From Stereum hirsutum FP-91666 SS1 (Eukaryota > Basidiomycota > Agaricomycetes > Russulales > Stereaceae): a DNA stretch of 64,000 bases. Below are positions 10,246-21,566 of this stretch, one piece after another. Position numbers and translations under genes: made by a program. The stretch lies in NCBI RefSeq assembly GCF_000264905.1, contig NW_006763138.1, forward strand, positions 620,224-684,223, written 5' to 3'. Position 1 is the first letter of the stretch. Every line of letters begins with the position of its first letter. The notes beneath the pieces were generated by a model. The model was given only the letters and a program-made list of their open reading frames with translations. It was not told the origin of the DNA and made no database searches.

Positions 10246-11784
10246 CTATGATATTATGGAGTCGTCCAGTTCGCGGGTGGAAGGTTCCGCGAAGGGGTCC
10301 GTTACAAGACGTATTGGTACCAGCACCTGGTGTTCTTTTAAGTCAGACTTGACATGGTTGGCAGGGACGAGTTGCAGCATTATGAAATCCTGTACAACAC
10401 ATCATAGTCAGCACTGGACCTTCTTCCGACGCAGAACGTTCGATGGACTGACCTTCACTACGAGGCGCTCTGCAGTGAACCCACCGACGGTCATGCTATC
10501 GATGCACTTGATTTCTCCCTGGTAATCGAGTGTTTCCTTCCCATCGTCCGGCCTCCTGAGCACGTTCGCCCTGCTGGACGTATCGGAGGGCAGCACACGG
10601 ATCGTGGCCTCACCGATTGTGAAGGTCCTCGTTATCCGCACACTGTCGATGATGCCGATCACATGCCGCTGCAGAATCACGCGGACTATGGGTTGTGTGT
10701 GTGGATCGGTGGACTGGTGCGATGATCTACGCGTGAGTTTTGAGGAAAGTGACGAAGAGGACGAAGGTTGAAGGAAGTGATGAAGGGACTCGGAAGGCGC
10801 TTGTAGCTGGACGTAAAAAGGGATGGTGTCGCTGAGACTGTAAATCTGTGCCGAAGGGATGAAAAACTGAAGGGAGAACGTCAGCAAGAACATATATCGT
10901 TATTTGGCGTCTCAAACTCACAAGAGAATCTATGGGCTCAATTGTCGCTCTCAGGTACGTCCCCATGGTCGATGTGGTTTGATGCCACTCCTCAGGGAGG
11001 CTTTTGATGCTCGGAAGAAACGGGAGCGAAGACGGCAAGATAGGCTGATGTGGGCGCGTCCTTGGTTTGTAGATAAACGGCACGGTCAGTTTTTTGTGTG
11101 TCCGCCACTGCTTGAGGCTTCGCGTCTGTGTTGTAGACACCGTGATAGTGTAGCTGCAGTCCACATGGAGGCTCGGGAAGCCTGACTGTTTGAGGTCGAA
11201 CGACGGCGGCAGAGGGCGCGTGTTGTTGTCGCGACATGTTGCAGGAAGGGTGATTTCGAACGGAACGATAGTCGGACATGAAGCCGACGGCGAGGACGTA
11301 TCATCGGCCGTCCATAACGTGTGGATGTCCTCGAAAAAGGTGGTGTTGTAGCCGGTGTTATCGCTCCCTGTGAGCTCCAGCGTCCCCTTGACCTGACAGG
11401 GTGGTCAACAAAACGCGTCGGATGCGAACGGCACTGATGTGGGCTTACCTTTACACGGACTTCTTGGATAGCATGAGCGTCTTTGAGACCAATGTCTCCA
11501 CAGATCGTGGCCTGACTCCCGTATATAGGAGCTGATGCTCCAGCTTCTTGACCTAAGAGGGCTACGGAAATAGCGCTGTTGCTTCGCGTGAGAGCGGTCG
11601 TTGGCGGTGGTCGACGAGCCGAACGACGCGACGTGAGGGCCAAACGCTCTTCGCTTGGACCGGGTTCAGCAGAGTAGACTGGTGAATCCGACGACGGAGT
11701 GTATTCTGGAGGAGCGAAGTCCTCGTCAGGTTCAAGTATTGATGGGGGCGGCGATGCGTAAGTGGTGTAATATTCCAGAGACAT
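10246..11784 (-). CDS. Arrestin-like protein, left-arm copy (ARL-a)
   Basis: Exon 1 (11784 to about 11455) starts MSLEYYTTYASPPPSIL, a proline-rich head with PPEYTP, and reaches APIYGSQATICGDIGLKD, the usual start of a fungal arrestin N-like beta-sandwich. Exon 2 (about 11395-10925) has PFEITLPATCRDNNTRPL, FPSLHVDCSYTITV and the blade VPFIYKPRTRPHQPIL ending in LPEEWHQ. Exon 3 (about 10865-10440) has SLSDTIPFYVQLQ and VRVILQRHV. The final exon gives PIRLVTDPFAEPSTREL and stops at 10246-10248. Fungal arrestin-like proteins commonly act as adaptors in ubiquitin-dependent endocytosis or signalling; the PPEY in the head is a PY-like motif that could bind a Nedd4-type ligase. That role is inference. 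Nearly identical to ARL-d in the right arm, and intact. Confidence 0.82.
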
Positions 11785-12112
11785 GGTCGAGGAGGTGCTG
11801 GGAGTGTGTTGCTGGGGGTTGTTAAGAAACGGGAGGATGAAGAGGAAGAGCTTTACAGGTACGCCGCTGGGAGCGTGTAAAAAGAAAGGGAACAGGGCGG
11901 TCGGGAGGGCTTATAGGAAACGACCTTCAAATGCAGATGTGGGTTGTAAGCCAGGTCGTGTCCAGCTCGAGGTGTGTCGTATAAGATTAGGTGACGCGGC
12001 CAGTCGACTGAGCCAATCTATAGCTCGTCGTATTCCACATTTTTGGAGTGAATATGTGGATCAACTGAATTCAGCTAATGCTTGATATTCACTAAGTGGA
12101 TGATGGGGATGA

Positions 12113-12217
12113 TGTGGGTCAACATAAGTGGGAGGCGAGAAGAATGGTGTGGGTCAACATAAGTGGGAGGCGAGAAGAATGGTGTGGGTCAACATAAGTG
12201 GGAGGCGAGAAGAATGA
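12113..12217 (+). repeat. Minisatellite, three 35-bp units
   Basis: Three nearly identical 35-bp units begin TGTGGGTCAACATAAGTGGG at 12113, 12148 and 12183. A fourth start at 12218 breaks down after TGTGGGT. It lies about 200 bp inside the inner end of the left arm. Confidence 0.9.
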
Positions 12218-13770
12218 TGTGGGTTTCTGATACAGTCACAACCGCTACGCCACTGTGCACGCCATTCAGATTGAAAGTCACCCTGAGAAACACCAGTAAA
12301 TGTAATTTTACTCGCTCACCCGCCGGTATAAAGTTCACTCGTGTACGGTGACTTTCATCCATCTCACGGTATAAAGGAGGGTGATTGAAGATCACCCCTT
12401 ATATTGCCGAATTCACTCACATTGACCGGGACGGGAATTCAACCTTTTCACCAGAGAAATATCACGGAGGCCGATGTCGAGGTTGGACATAACGAGCAAC
12501 AGCCCACAAAGAGAAGTCTGCGGACACAGCTGGAATAGATTCATCAGTTGGATAGATAGTGTTAAAAATACAAGGTGCACACCAAGGACGTCGACGACGG
12601 CGAGATATCCATGCGCTGGCGTTGCAGAACGTCCGCCGACGATGTGGTTCGACTGGAAGGAGCGGCGAAGAGCGCCCTCTGCTGGGATCCAAGCGATGAT
12701 GTCATCCGGTGGGTTACAGTGATCCACCGGTCCTTTGGGCACCACTACTCCTTTGGGCAGTGTTGCTCATGCCATGGACCTTCATTCTGCCTACGATAAA
12801 ATATATTAAAATTCAGAATCAACTCCGGAAGCATATAAATCTCCCCAAACATGTCTTGGCTATAGGGTTACATGCATGTGGAGTAATAGGACGAGCCATT
12901 GCGAAGGGGCTCTTTTCGGCATTCTCCGTTTTGGGCAAGCACCGGTCCTTTGGGCACCCCCTTCTACACTCTGCAGGTGGAGAAAGCTGTTGGCGCCGTC
13001 CGGGTCAATAACAAAAGGTACTCTTATGTTCATTTAGAATGATATAAATGAGAAGGAAATCCTTGAAAATGTTGTCACGCACGAGAGGGAGGACGTTGCA
13101 TCACTGTACTCTTTAGGGCAGGCTAAAACCGCCTTCAGGGAACGGGCGCTTCTGCACAATTTCCGCCTCACCCGCATTCACTCCATCGCGGGCTTCGCCC
13201 TGAACGACTCGTTTAACGAGTGAAAAGTGGATGTCAACCTCCCTTGAGGTGACATTCAAACCCTTTTCACGTGCACAGTGTACGGGAGCCTTGCACATTC
13301 CGCAAATATGAAAAAAAAACTGACGGTCTCGAATGACACTATTGGGCGTCTACCAAGTGCATACAGTTTCGAAAAAACCAAAAAAAAAAAAAAATTAAGA
13401 TCATGCACAAACTGCTATCAATACCCCTCGATTACAAGAGGACTTGGACGGCAAAGCAACGGATTTTACATGGATCCTAGCGGCTGTATTGGCCCTCGGA
13501 AATCTGCCCCGGTGGCTCGTGCTCACCACCTAAATTCTGAGTCAGTACCGACGGGTGGCTCTATACAAGCTATGTGGAGCCTCCGGCAATTTGCCTTGGT
13601 TCAAGTTGGTTGATCGGTCAGCTTTGAACTATGCGACAATTTCCGGTAACTAGGACAGGTCTCCGCTCCGGGTACATCAACCCTGCCTTATTAACGTCAT
13701 CCACACCAGCTCAAACATCAACTCTTCGAACTTCCTCACATTCACGTCTGCAACTGCTGCTGTTCTTAAC
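12218..13770. other. Gene-free region with relic-like fragments
   Basis: No intact gene seen. The 19-mer CACCGGTCCTTTGGGCACC occurs twice, at 12725 and 12940. TGGCGCCGTCCGGG at 12991-13004 resembles a retrotransposon primer-binding site complementary to the 3' end of a tRNA. An exon-like open stretch follows on the plus strand (about 13045-13221; EKEILENVVTHERED, RALLHNFRLTRIHS). A run of A lies at about 13380-13395. These could be remains of a retroelement, but no reverse transcriptase, integrase or paired LTRs were found. The promoter of the dehydrogenase must lie at the end. Confidence 0.35.
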
Positions 13771-15112
13771 ATGTCTTCTCCGACTCACAAAGCACTTCTT
13801 GTCGAATCAAAGGGCGCTCCCCTTGTCCTCGGGACACGTCCTACTCTTAAGCCCGGAAAGGGCCAGCTCCTGGTCAAGGTAGGCTTCAGCATAACGTCAC
13901 CACTCTTTTAGTATCCGGGACTAATGCGTCCTTTGGGACAAAGATAATTGCAGTAGCTCTAAATCCAGTCGATGCCTACCAAGCTCAGGTCGGATTCCTC
14001 ATCACTTCTTACCCCCATGTCTGTGGCTACGATGGAGCTGGTATCGTGGAAGAGATCGGCGAGGGCGTCACCAACTTTACGAAGGGAGATAGAGTGTAAG
14101 CGAATCTCTTCCTATCCATGAACCACTGCCACGCTAACGAGCGACTGTACTTCATAGTCTGTATGGAGCAGACACCGTGCCCGTGGAGACCCATACCTTC
14201 CAGGACTACGGAATCGCAGACGCGTCTTTGACTGCCAAGGTTCGTTACTCTTTATCTTGTGATTCGTCCGCATCTAACGACGCTTCTTTCACAGATCCCC
14301 TCCAATGTCTCGTTTGAGGAAGCCTCGACCATACCGCTTTGCCTCTCGACTGCCATTGTAGGACTCTATGGTGAATCCAGAAAAGCGCATGGGGGCGCAG
14401 GTTTCATTGCCCCCTGGGAGCAAGGTGGTAAGAACAAGTATCACAATGAACCCATCATTATCATAGGCGGCTCTAGCTGCGTTGGCCAGGGTGGTAAGTG
14501 CACCCCAAAAATCCACTGTCCACACTAGAACTGACGGTATCGAACCTTTCAACTATAGCTATCCAGATGGCGAAGATGTCTGGGTTCAGTCCAATCATAA
14601 CCACCGCTTCATCGCGCAACGAAGCGTACTGCAAAGCCGCAGGGGCAACCCATGTCATCGACTACAACAATGCGCCCTACGGACCCGCGTTCGTTGAAGC
14701 AGTCGCATCCATCACGACAGCTCCGGTCATGGTGATCTGGGACTGCATTGCGGGCGAAGACTCGCAAAAGGCCTGTTGGTCTATCCTCGCGCCGAATGGA
14801 AAGTTCGTCGTGGCGAAACCTACACCTTCGAAAGCGATCGGGGAAGACGGCTTCGTTGATGATGAAGGAAGGAAGGTCATTGGCGTTTTCGGAAGTGTGT
14901 ATGATGACCAGGTAGGAGGAGACGCGCGGCTCGGGAAAACATTGTTCCAGGCATTAGAGGGCATGTTGAGAGACGGACACGTAAAGCCTAGTAGGGTCGA
15001 GTTGCTTCCAGGAGGTTTACTTGGGATCGCAGACGGACTGGAGAGGGTGAAGTCAGGTAAAGTCAGTGGTAGGAAGTTGGTCGCGAGGCTTGCGGATACG
15101 CCGTCGAATTGA
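13771..15112 (+). CDS. Zinc-type medium-chain alcohol dehydrogenase / trans-enoyl reductase-like
   Basis: NAD(P)H-dependent oxidoreductase of the MDR superfamily, ToxD/enoyl-reductase type, probably cytosolic. ATG at 13771 (MSSPTHKALLVESKGAPLVLG). Several short exons give VALNPVDAYQAQVGFL, CGYDGAGIVEEIGEGVTNF and KGDRV, the GroES-like part. The Rossmann part has PIIIIGGSSCVGQ (nucleotide loop; usual form GGSSxVG), AIQMAKMSGFSPIITTASS, AAGATHVIDYN and VIWDCIAGEDSQ. The end, SGKVSGRKLVARL, with stop at 15110-15112, is the family C-terminus. I see no structural-zinc cysteine cluster, so it is probably a zinc-independent member. No polyketide synthase is nearby, so a trans-acting reductase role is not supported; general quinone or enoyl reduction is likelier. 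Confidence 0.85.
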
Positions 15113-15171
15113 TGTTTATGTTGCCAGTGTTTGCTACTATGAATATCTTTATATTTGCTCGCGTTTCGACC

Positions 15172-15196
15172 TGTGTGTGTGTGTGTGTGTGTGTGT
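15172..15196 (+). repeat. (TG)n microsatellite
   Basis: Twelve TG units in the 3' flank of the dehydrogenase gene. Confidence 0.95.
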
Positions 15197-15673
15197 CAAC
15201 ACTCAAACCTAAACGGCCGATTTGAACGTAGTATACCAGTGCGAGGTAGACCAGACCGATGGTAGATCTGGTTGGAATAAAGCTGGTGATTTATATCCCA
15301 CAAAATTCGACATGTACAACCCAAAACTTGAACGTACTTTTCGTGGAGTGGTGGAGGGCTACCGTAGCCTGGCCTACATGAAACCAAATTACTTTCTGGA
15401 GTAACGTAATGCAATAGCCTGCCTGAGTGAGCACGGTCGCATTTTATACAATGTCACTAGACTAGCTGGGGGATGAGAAATCCTAAACATCCACGGAAAC
15501 ATATTATCTGTATGAACTGGGGGCCCGCCTAATATGTAGTCCGTCAGGGATAGCAAGATTATATGTACATGTCCGACCTAGCTCGAAGGGGAATAACAAT
15601 AAAGGAACATGTCGTAGTCGTGGTTGTATCGAGGCCAGTGAGAAGCCGACGATCAGAGGATGAACTGCCACCC
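15197..15673. other. Convergent intergenic region
   Basis: Between the 3' ends of the dehydrogenase and ARL-b. Nothing recognised. Confidence 0.5.
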
Positions 15674-17389
15674 CTAATGACCAGCATACGCAAGGTACGG
15701 TTGTTCATACGTGGACTCATCCGACCCCGCTGAACTCTCCCGCTGAATCATTCCCGCGCGGGGTCCGCTCTCCCATGGGTCAGTTACAAGACGGATAGGA
15801 TAGACTTCGCGTAGGTCGCCGATGGGACCTTTGAGGGAGTCGGGTGGAGAAATGGAAAACACTATACAGTCCTAGAATTTTCATGTAGATCAAGTTAGTT
15901 CAATGGTGCGGAGCATAGGTGACACCGTAGTCTTACTTTTACCCATAAACCTCCTGCTTTGAAACCACCAAGCTGCACGTTAGGGCTAACCTTCAACTCC
16001 CCAGAAAAGGTAATCCAGTCGGGCCCATCGCTCTGCAATGAACTGAGCTGAGGAGTTAAAGTCTAAGATATAGTAGCGACTTACAGTTCGCCAGAATGAC
16101 CCCTCGCCTAGACTAGCCACGCGCCACATCTCTGTTTTGGTACCTGCAGGAACATAATCATTCCTTGCCACAGTCCGTGAGAATGGTTAATTTCCCGATA
16201 TATGTTTTGAAAATTATGCGCACTTGGCGTCCACGCTGGTCTGACGAAGGAGTTGTATCCGAGTGTATCTGTTGGTGTTGGCAGGGGTATTCGTGGGAAC
16301 GTAAGGAAGCAGGGAGGCTAAGGACATGGCGGACGATACGAAGGATACGTGGAAGGGAATCGTTTCCTTTATACAGAATACCTGTGATTTAGGGAGGTAG
16401 AGCTACATATAAAGAATGCGTATCAGTGGAATACGGTTCTGAGGCTGGGTCGTAGTACGTACGGTGCAAAGTATATCTCTAGAACCAGGAACTCGAGAAG
16501 TGATGACGCTCTCGTGGCTCTTCCATTGTGGCGTGATGTCCAGGCCGGGCCTCACATGAGAGCGGGAGAGCGGGGGAGGAATCGGCAGGCTTGGTCGAGA
16601 TCGGGGATGGAATACGAAAGGTGTTGATACCGATCTAAAGAAAGGATGTTAGTGGACATGATGTGGATTGGTACAGGGACTGACATGGCACCAATGTTGA
16701 GCCTTGTGTTCCTTGATCTGCTGGCTACAGCTGTTACACTATACTGGACGTTGGCTTGAAATCCGGGTAACCCTGATAGGTGCGCTTCATATGTGGGGGG
16801 TAAAGGCTGTCTCCATATACAGGGTGAGCTTGGAACTAATGGAAATAGAAACGACACACGAACATATGAACCTTTCTCATCCGCAAAGGTGGCCGGCAAA
16901 ACCACACTGAACGGTAGATGGATAGGGCAAGGTCCGTCGTCAATGCCTTTACGCCACAGAAAAGCGGTCTCGTCACAAAGAACGAGGGTTGTTGTTCCGC
17001 CTGCTGCGACCTCTTTCAGTTTAAGTACTCCTTCGATCTGTGCTACTAATGAGTTAGGTATTGACCATTAATCCCGACGACGCTAGTCGCACCTTCGCGG
17101 CCACATATACCACGCCATCTGTTCTCGATAACTCGACTGTACCTTCGACGGGGCCTCGCGCGCCATACACTGGATTGTCGCCCTCTATTCGCTGGGCCTG
17201 CGTCAGACGAAGACTGATAGTCCCCGATTTATTCTGCTTCACGACGTCAGCAACTGGAGGTCGCACACGTCGGATTGGTAAGCGCCCTTGGGTAAGGCGG
17301 CGCTCATCAGATAGAGGCTCTGCAGTGTAGGAGGGTGTTCTGGGTAGAGGTGAAGGAGGTGAGTAGCTCGGAAGACTTGCGGTGGACAT
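15674..17389 (-). CDS. Arrestin-like protein, diverged spacer copy (ARL-b)
   Basis: Third member of the local arrestin family. ATG at 17387-17389 (MSTASLPSYSPPSPLPRTPS, a proline-rich head). Exon 1 reaches DNPVYGARGPVEGTVELSR and ends VYVAAK before an intron at the same place as in ARL-a. Exon 2 has VVLPATFADEK, PPTYEAHLSGLPGFQANVQY and the blade FVFHPRSRPSLPIPPP. Later exons have TRIQLLRQTSVDAK, TKTEMWRVASLGEGSFW, WITFSGELKVSPNVQLGGF and, last, VYPIRLVTDPWES, stop at 15674-15676. The order of blocks matches ARL-a throughout, but sequence identity is low. One splice phase near 16210-16145 did not close cleanly in my hands, so either the exon edge differs or the gene carries a frameshift there. 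Confidence 0.68.
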
Positions 17390-18579
17390 GGTGGCACTAT
17401 GGTGGCGAGCGACGACGTCTGGTTGGGAGTCAACGCTGAAGCGGAGGTTAGACTTGCTTGTATTAGAAACCTCACGCCGGGTGTACAGGGGAGCCGGAGT
17501 GGTGCACGCTGAGCCTTCTGTAAATAGGGAAGAGCACAATGCAGATGACGCCCATGCAACAGAGCGGCACAAGGTTATGAAGCCCTCGGAAGACCACACA
17601 GAGGTTCGACCATATGGACCTCCCGCTTCCAATCTTATCGCATCGGTGTGAATAATCGGCCGAAAGCCTCTAGTCTCAACGCGACTCGCAATTACTCCTG
17701 CTAGAGCAGCTCAGACCGCAGGTGTGAAGCAGTGGGAGTACGTGTGAACGTGAAACAGCGTAAACAAGAGTCGAGGGTAAAGATCGTCCCGGGCGACGCA
17801 AGTCATGCATGAGGGCAACGCGAGGGTGTGCAGAAGAAGCAAAGAGAACCGTAGTCAACGGCTATGCAATATGGAGTCCTACTCAGTTTTTCCGAAGCCA
17901 ACCGTGGTCGGAAATACACTTGCACGTCTAACTTAAATAATGACGATTCTTTGCGAGAGTCATCAAGATAGGACAAAATCAGTCATGAATAGACGAAGAC
18001 ACGCGAGGAATTGGAAAAACCAAAACGTACCGCGAAGATGGACACGGCCACTAATAGGGGTCCGGCAAGGTGTGGCAACCGTGTATCAGAGGGCAGATGG
18101 TACAGTACAGAAGCTGGGGTGGAGGAAAGTTTTGCACGCCGAGGTCGAATGAACAACCTTCCTCTTCCGTCGGTCCGCATTACCAAATTCAATATCGGCT
18201 TTCCGCCACTTGGATCTTGAAGAATCCACATCAACAGTACTGAGTAAAAGTACTTGAAGAGAAAGTGAGGTACTTTAGGCTATCCCCTAGAGCACTTCGT
18301 ATAATTGTGGTCGTATGGATAAAGCGGCAATTGGTAAAAATCATGGGTAGGAGGGGATATACCAAGAGCTTCATTATCGATATCGTTACCGTACCGAAGA
18401 TACATTCAGATGAACCCAAGGTGACCGAATTGCGAGACGTAGATGCGTCGGACAGTCACAAGGCTTCTGAGAAATAAGGGGTTGATATACAAGTCTGATA
18501 TCTAGAACAATCGCTGCAAGTAGTCATCTGTAACATACTGCAAACATTAGGCAGAATGAGCTCTTAGTATTGGCGCTTG
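17390..18579. other. Intergenic region between ARL-b and ARL-c
   Basis: No gene can be supported. A minus-strand open frame at 17983-18234 (83 codons) has a protein-like composition, including DPSGGKPILNLVMRTDGRG and one hydrophobic stretch HLAGPLLVAVSIFAVRFGF, but I recognise no family. Part of this region must be the ARL-b promoter. Confidence 0.35.
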
Positions 18580-20164
18580 CTACGAGGGCTCTGAAACTTT
18601 CACTGCAGTCTTGGACATCGCAGAATCGGTTGTCAGCTGTATGGGTATGTTCATCTTGAATGGCAGCACATGCGTCTCCATCGCAGCCAGGCGAATGGTG
18701 AAAACGAGGATATCCTGGAAAGACCATTGCAAAGTGTCAGCAGCCCCTTGGACCCTAATAGCTGCACCTCATTGCGAGAAGGACCTGTTGACAGGCTCAC
18801 CTCGACCTTCAGACGTTCCGTTCTGAAGCCACCACACGCGACAGAGTCTGGTATCATTAGCTCGCCGCTCCAGCTGACAGACCCTTCACGTTGCTCCGTG
18901 TGGTATACAGACCCTTCCGCGAGAATTTCGGACGACGAGATACCATTCTCGGACGTCCCAAACACGAGAACACCAGTGGCCCGAGCTTTTGTGAATGTAT
19001 GGCGTTCGAGGTGTACCTTCAACGGCGGTTTCGAATTGGGAGCAAGACGTGATACAAAGGACGGTGCTGAATGTGTCCGTGAGAGAGGATGGAACGATGT
19101 GAGAGAAGTCGTGCTCGAACGGAACGGAAGTAGGAATTCGCCGGCGGCCAATAGCGAGACTGTGAATGGGATGGTCTTGTTCAGTGGTGTGACTCTAGAC
19201 GACGGAAGGTAGGCCTTTGGTCTTTTAGGTAACCAATATCAGAAAGTCAGGTGAGGAAACGGGCTCACCTGAACTCGAATGGATGGGATACTAGATAATC
19301 GTGGCCTAATTGTTCCCGAGAAAATCGTCTGTGGCCATTTCACCTTCGGCTCTGAATTTCGTGGGAAGGGACCGCGTAATTTGGGTCGGGTGAGGAATTT
19401 ATAGACGAAAGGTACACGTAGGCTGTAAAATACCCAATGACCCTATGCTCTCGAGAAGAAAAAGGAAGCGACGTACCGCACCCGATTTCTCCATAACGTT
19501 GGGAGCTCTCGCACTCGTGTGAGCGACACAACGACTTCATACTGTACACAGACGCGAAATCCTGGGATGGCTGACAACCGAGCATCATAACTTGGTGGCA
19601 GGGGTCGAGGGGATCCACCCTCGGGATCTGGATAAAATGACGGCATCTGGCAACTGAAGTTGAACTCCGAAGGCGCAGTACTGGAGTGCTCCATCTTCTC
19701 CCACATATAGAGCGATTCCGAGACCAGGACTGATTTTCCGAATCCACCTCCTGCAGTTTCCATCACCTTGAGACATCCCTGTAGCTGTAGCAGTTTGACA
19801 GTTCAGAGGTCCCATAGTGTTCACAATTCCGTAAGAAGCGTACCTTGACTTCGATGGACACAAGCCCTTGGACCTTCGCGAGAGTAACTAAACCTCTAAT
19901 GATGCTCCCGCTGGCGTAGATTGGAGCTTGTAAACCGCCTGAGTGGCCAGCAAGCACAAGTGATATTGGGCCATCCTGCTTGACGAAATGCTTCGAAGAT
20001 TGTGGTCCCGTGATCACGGTGTGGCGAGCAACGCTTGTGGTGTCTGCCTTCGTTTCTGGAGCCCGAACAGCAGGGGCTGAAGAGTGGCGATGTAATGCGG
20101 TAGGGCGCACTTTGTCCGGGAGTCTCGAGGTGGCCCTGCGAGGCAAAGCATACGGGTGGTGCAT
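18580..20164 (-). CDS. Arrestin-like protein, diverged spacer copy (ARL-c)
   Basis: Fourth arrestin-like gene, same strand and layout as ARL-b. ATG at 20164 (MHHPYALPRRATSRLPDKVR). The first exon holds APIYASGSIIRGLVTLAKV and ends SIEVK at the conserved intron position. The next has SEFNFSCQMPSFYPDPEGG, PPSYDARLSAIPGFRVCVQY. Then VPFVYKFLTRPKLRGPFP, and the exon at about 19150-18800 with LERHTFTKARATGVLVFG and SWSGELMIPDSVACGGFR. A last exon (DILVFTIRLAAMETHVLPF, then IPIQLTTDS) stops at 18580-18582. An alternative upstream ATG exists at 20205 in another frame and was not chosen. No WxR-PY motif is obvious. Exon edges are uncertain, but no unavoidable stop was seen. Confidence 0.68.
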
Positions 20165-20880
20165 GTTGGAGAGGAGATGCTGGTAGTAGTTGGGAGGAGA
20201 AACAAGACCGCTCAGTCATAAACCGTAGAATGCGGTGAGGGTTTGATGCCGGATACTCCACAGGGGAGTCGAGAACGTAGGTCTTGATGCTCCTGCAGTG
20301 ATATTCCCGGTGTGGGAGGATATGATGACCAGGATCAAACGTGCCGACTCGAAAGATAGTTGGTGATGGCGGCGAGAGCAAGTGGCAGTTCTGCGGACAT
20401 TCTTAGATTCTGTACAAGCCAGAACTGGATTGCTGAAGCATTGTTTGTCCTTCATCATATATGCGAAAGATGCAATGATGAACTTGGAGGTCTCATGAAA
20501 CGGGTGGCGCCGAGTTCAGAGAGATCATGACATATTATTCCCCATCATTTAAGATAGAGACATAAAGGACCGTAGAGACGTCGAACGTAGATTTGAATCA
20601 TTGGAGAAGAGACCATTTAATGGACATAAAAAGTAGTAGTGGGTGCTGGTCCAGGTCAGGGCTGGTCGATAGGATATTTTCAGTGTTGACGCTCGTGAGA
20701 ACCTTACCGGCAATTCGCGTAGAAATCCTTCGGCGTGGCCCTGCGTGGCCCACTCCCTCTCACTCCAGCTCACTCCTTTGCAATCTCAGAACCAGGCTGA
20801 AGTCAGCGAGCACCTAGCTAAAAACTCGTTCTTTCTCACTATTTTACTCGCTTGGATCATCTCTACTATCTCTCACAGTC
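20165..20880. other. Divergent intergenic region (ARL-c / YAE1)
   Basis: Noncoding spacer between divergent genes. Open frames here look like random frames. Confidence 0.5.
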
Positions 20881-21566
20881 ATGGTTTATGACTTCGATGC
20901 TGCCGAATCATCCAATCTCGATACACCTTGGGCCGACGACACAATGCAGGCCACGAATGGTCAGGAAGCCGAATGGACACAGATTTCCTCTAGCTTTGCC
21001 AATGTGAGGTCTAAATAAGTCACCGGTAGTTGTAAAATGCTTGCTTACATACTGCCATACAGGCTGGTTACCGGGAGGGCATAACTGCAGGAAAAGAGTC
21101 AGCTCTCCAAGAGGGTTTCGACGCCGGCTTCGCTCAAGTCGGCGCTCCTCTCGGACGTGAACTAGGAATACTCCGCGGAGTCTCATCCGCTTTACTTTCT
21201 CTGTTCAAGGCTAGAGCTTCCATGGACTCTATGTCAATACACATCTCCGAGGCTCGCGACATCGCCACACGTCTGGCCGAGGTACGCTTTTCGGATATTG
21301 CTCCGCGAGACTTGGAGGCGGAGCAGCACGCTCGCGATCATCTCGAGTCATACGGGGAGGAATTGGATGAGAATGTGGACGTCGCTGAGAAGAGAAAGGT
21401 CGAACAATTGGAGGATATGATGAATCAATTGACAGCGAGCACGGGTGCGGGTGCTGTGACTAATGGGCGTAGGAGGCCAGGACTGGAAGATGTGAAGGAG
21501 TTGCAATCGCGTCTTGAGGCATTGGGTTCCGTTGCAGGTGTTGATGTGAAAATACTGTGGAGTTGA
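20881..21566 (+). CDS. YAE1: Yae1-family protein (Fe-S target adaptor)
   Basis: Yae1 pairs with Lto1 to link the cytosolic Fe-S assembly (CIA) machinery to the ABC protein Rli1/ABCE1, so it serves ribosome biogenesis and recycling. Exon 1 begins MVYDFDAAESSNLDTPWADD and ends at SSSFAN. After an intron (about 21005-21062) the hallmark deca-GX3 segment follows: GYREGITAGKESALQEG, FDAGFAQVGAPLGRELG. The rest is helical and acidic and ends VDVKILWS with stop TGA at 21564-21566. The spliced length, about 210 residues, is normal for Yae1. The match to the deca-GX3 motif is clear. Confidence 0.85.

Larger units (their letters stand above)
7041..11909 (+). repeat. Left arm of a large inverted segmental duplication
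   Basis: This arm reappears as reverse complement at about 26201-30870. Corresponding points include the arrestin start (11784 with 26326), RFT1 start (9545 with 28556) and RFT1 stop (7769 with 30332). Inner limit: similarity runs past the arrestin start to CGGTCGGGAGG (about 11909) and stops abruptly. Outer limit: it fades at TCAGGCTCTCGG (about 7041). Coding parts differ by few bases and the gene spacer by a few percent; the outer 650 bp are visibly more diverged. The left arm has one extra insertion, MITE-2. Confidence 0.93.

Noticed and set aside
12413..12745. 110-codon minus-strand frame
   Set aside because: Contains hydrophobic stretches, but I recognise no family and no neighbouring exons extend it.
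18670..19212. 180-codon plus-strand frame
   Set aside because: Antisense to ARL-c exons, whose family blocks read clearly on the minus strand.
13771..20164. Secondary-metabolite cluster (enoyl reductase plus nearby P450)
   Set aside because: No polyketide, peptide or terpene synthase in the window; the neighbours are housekeeping genes.
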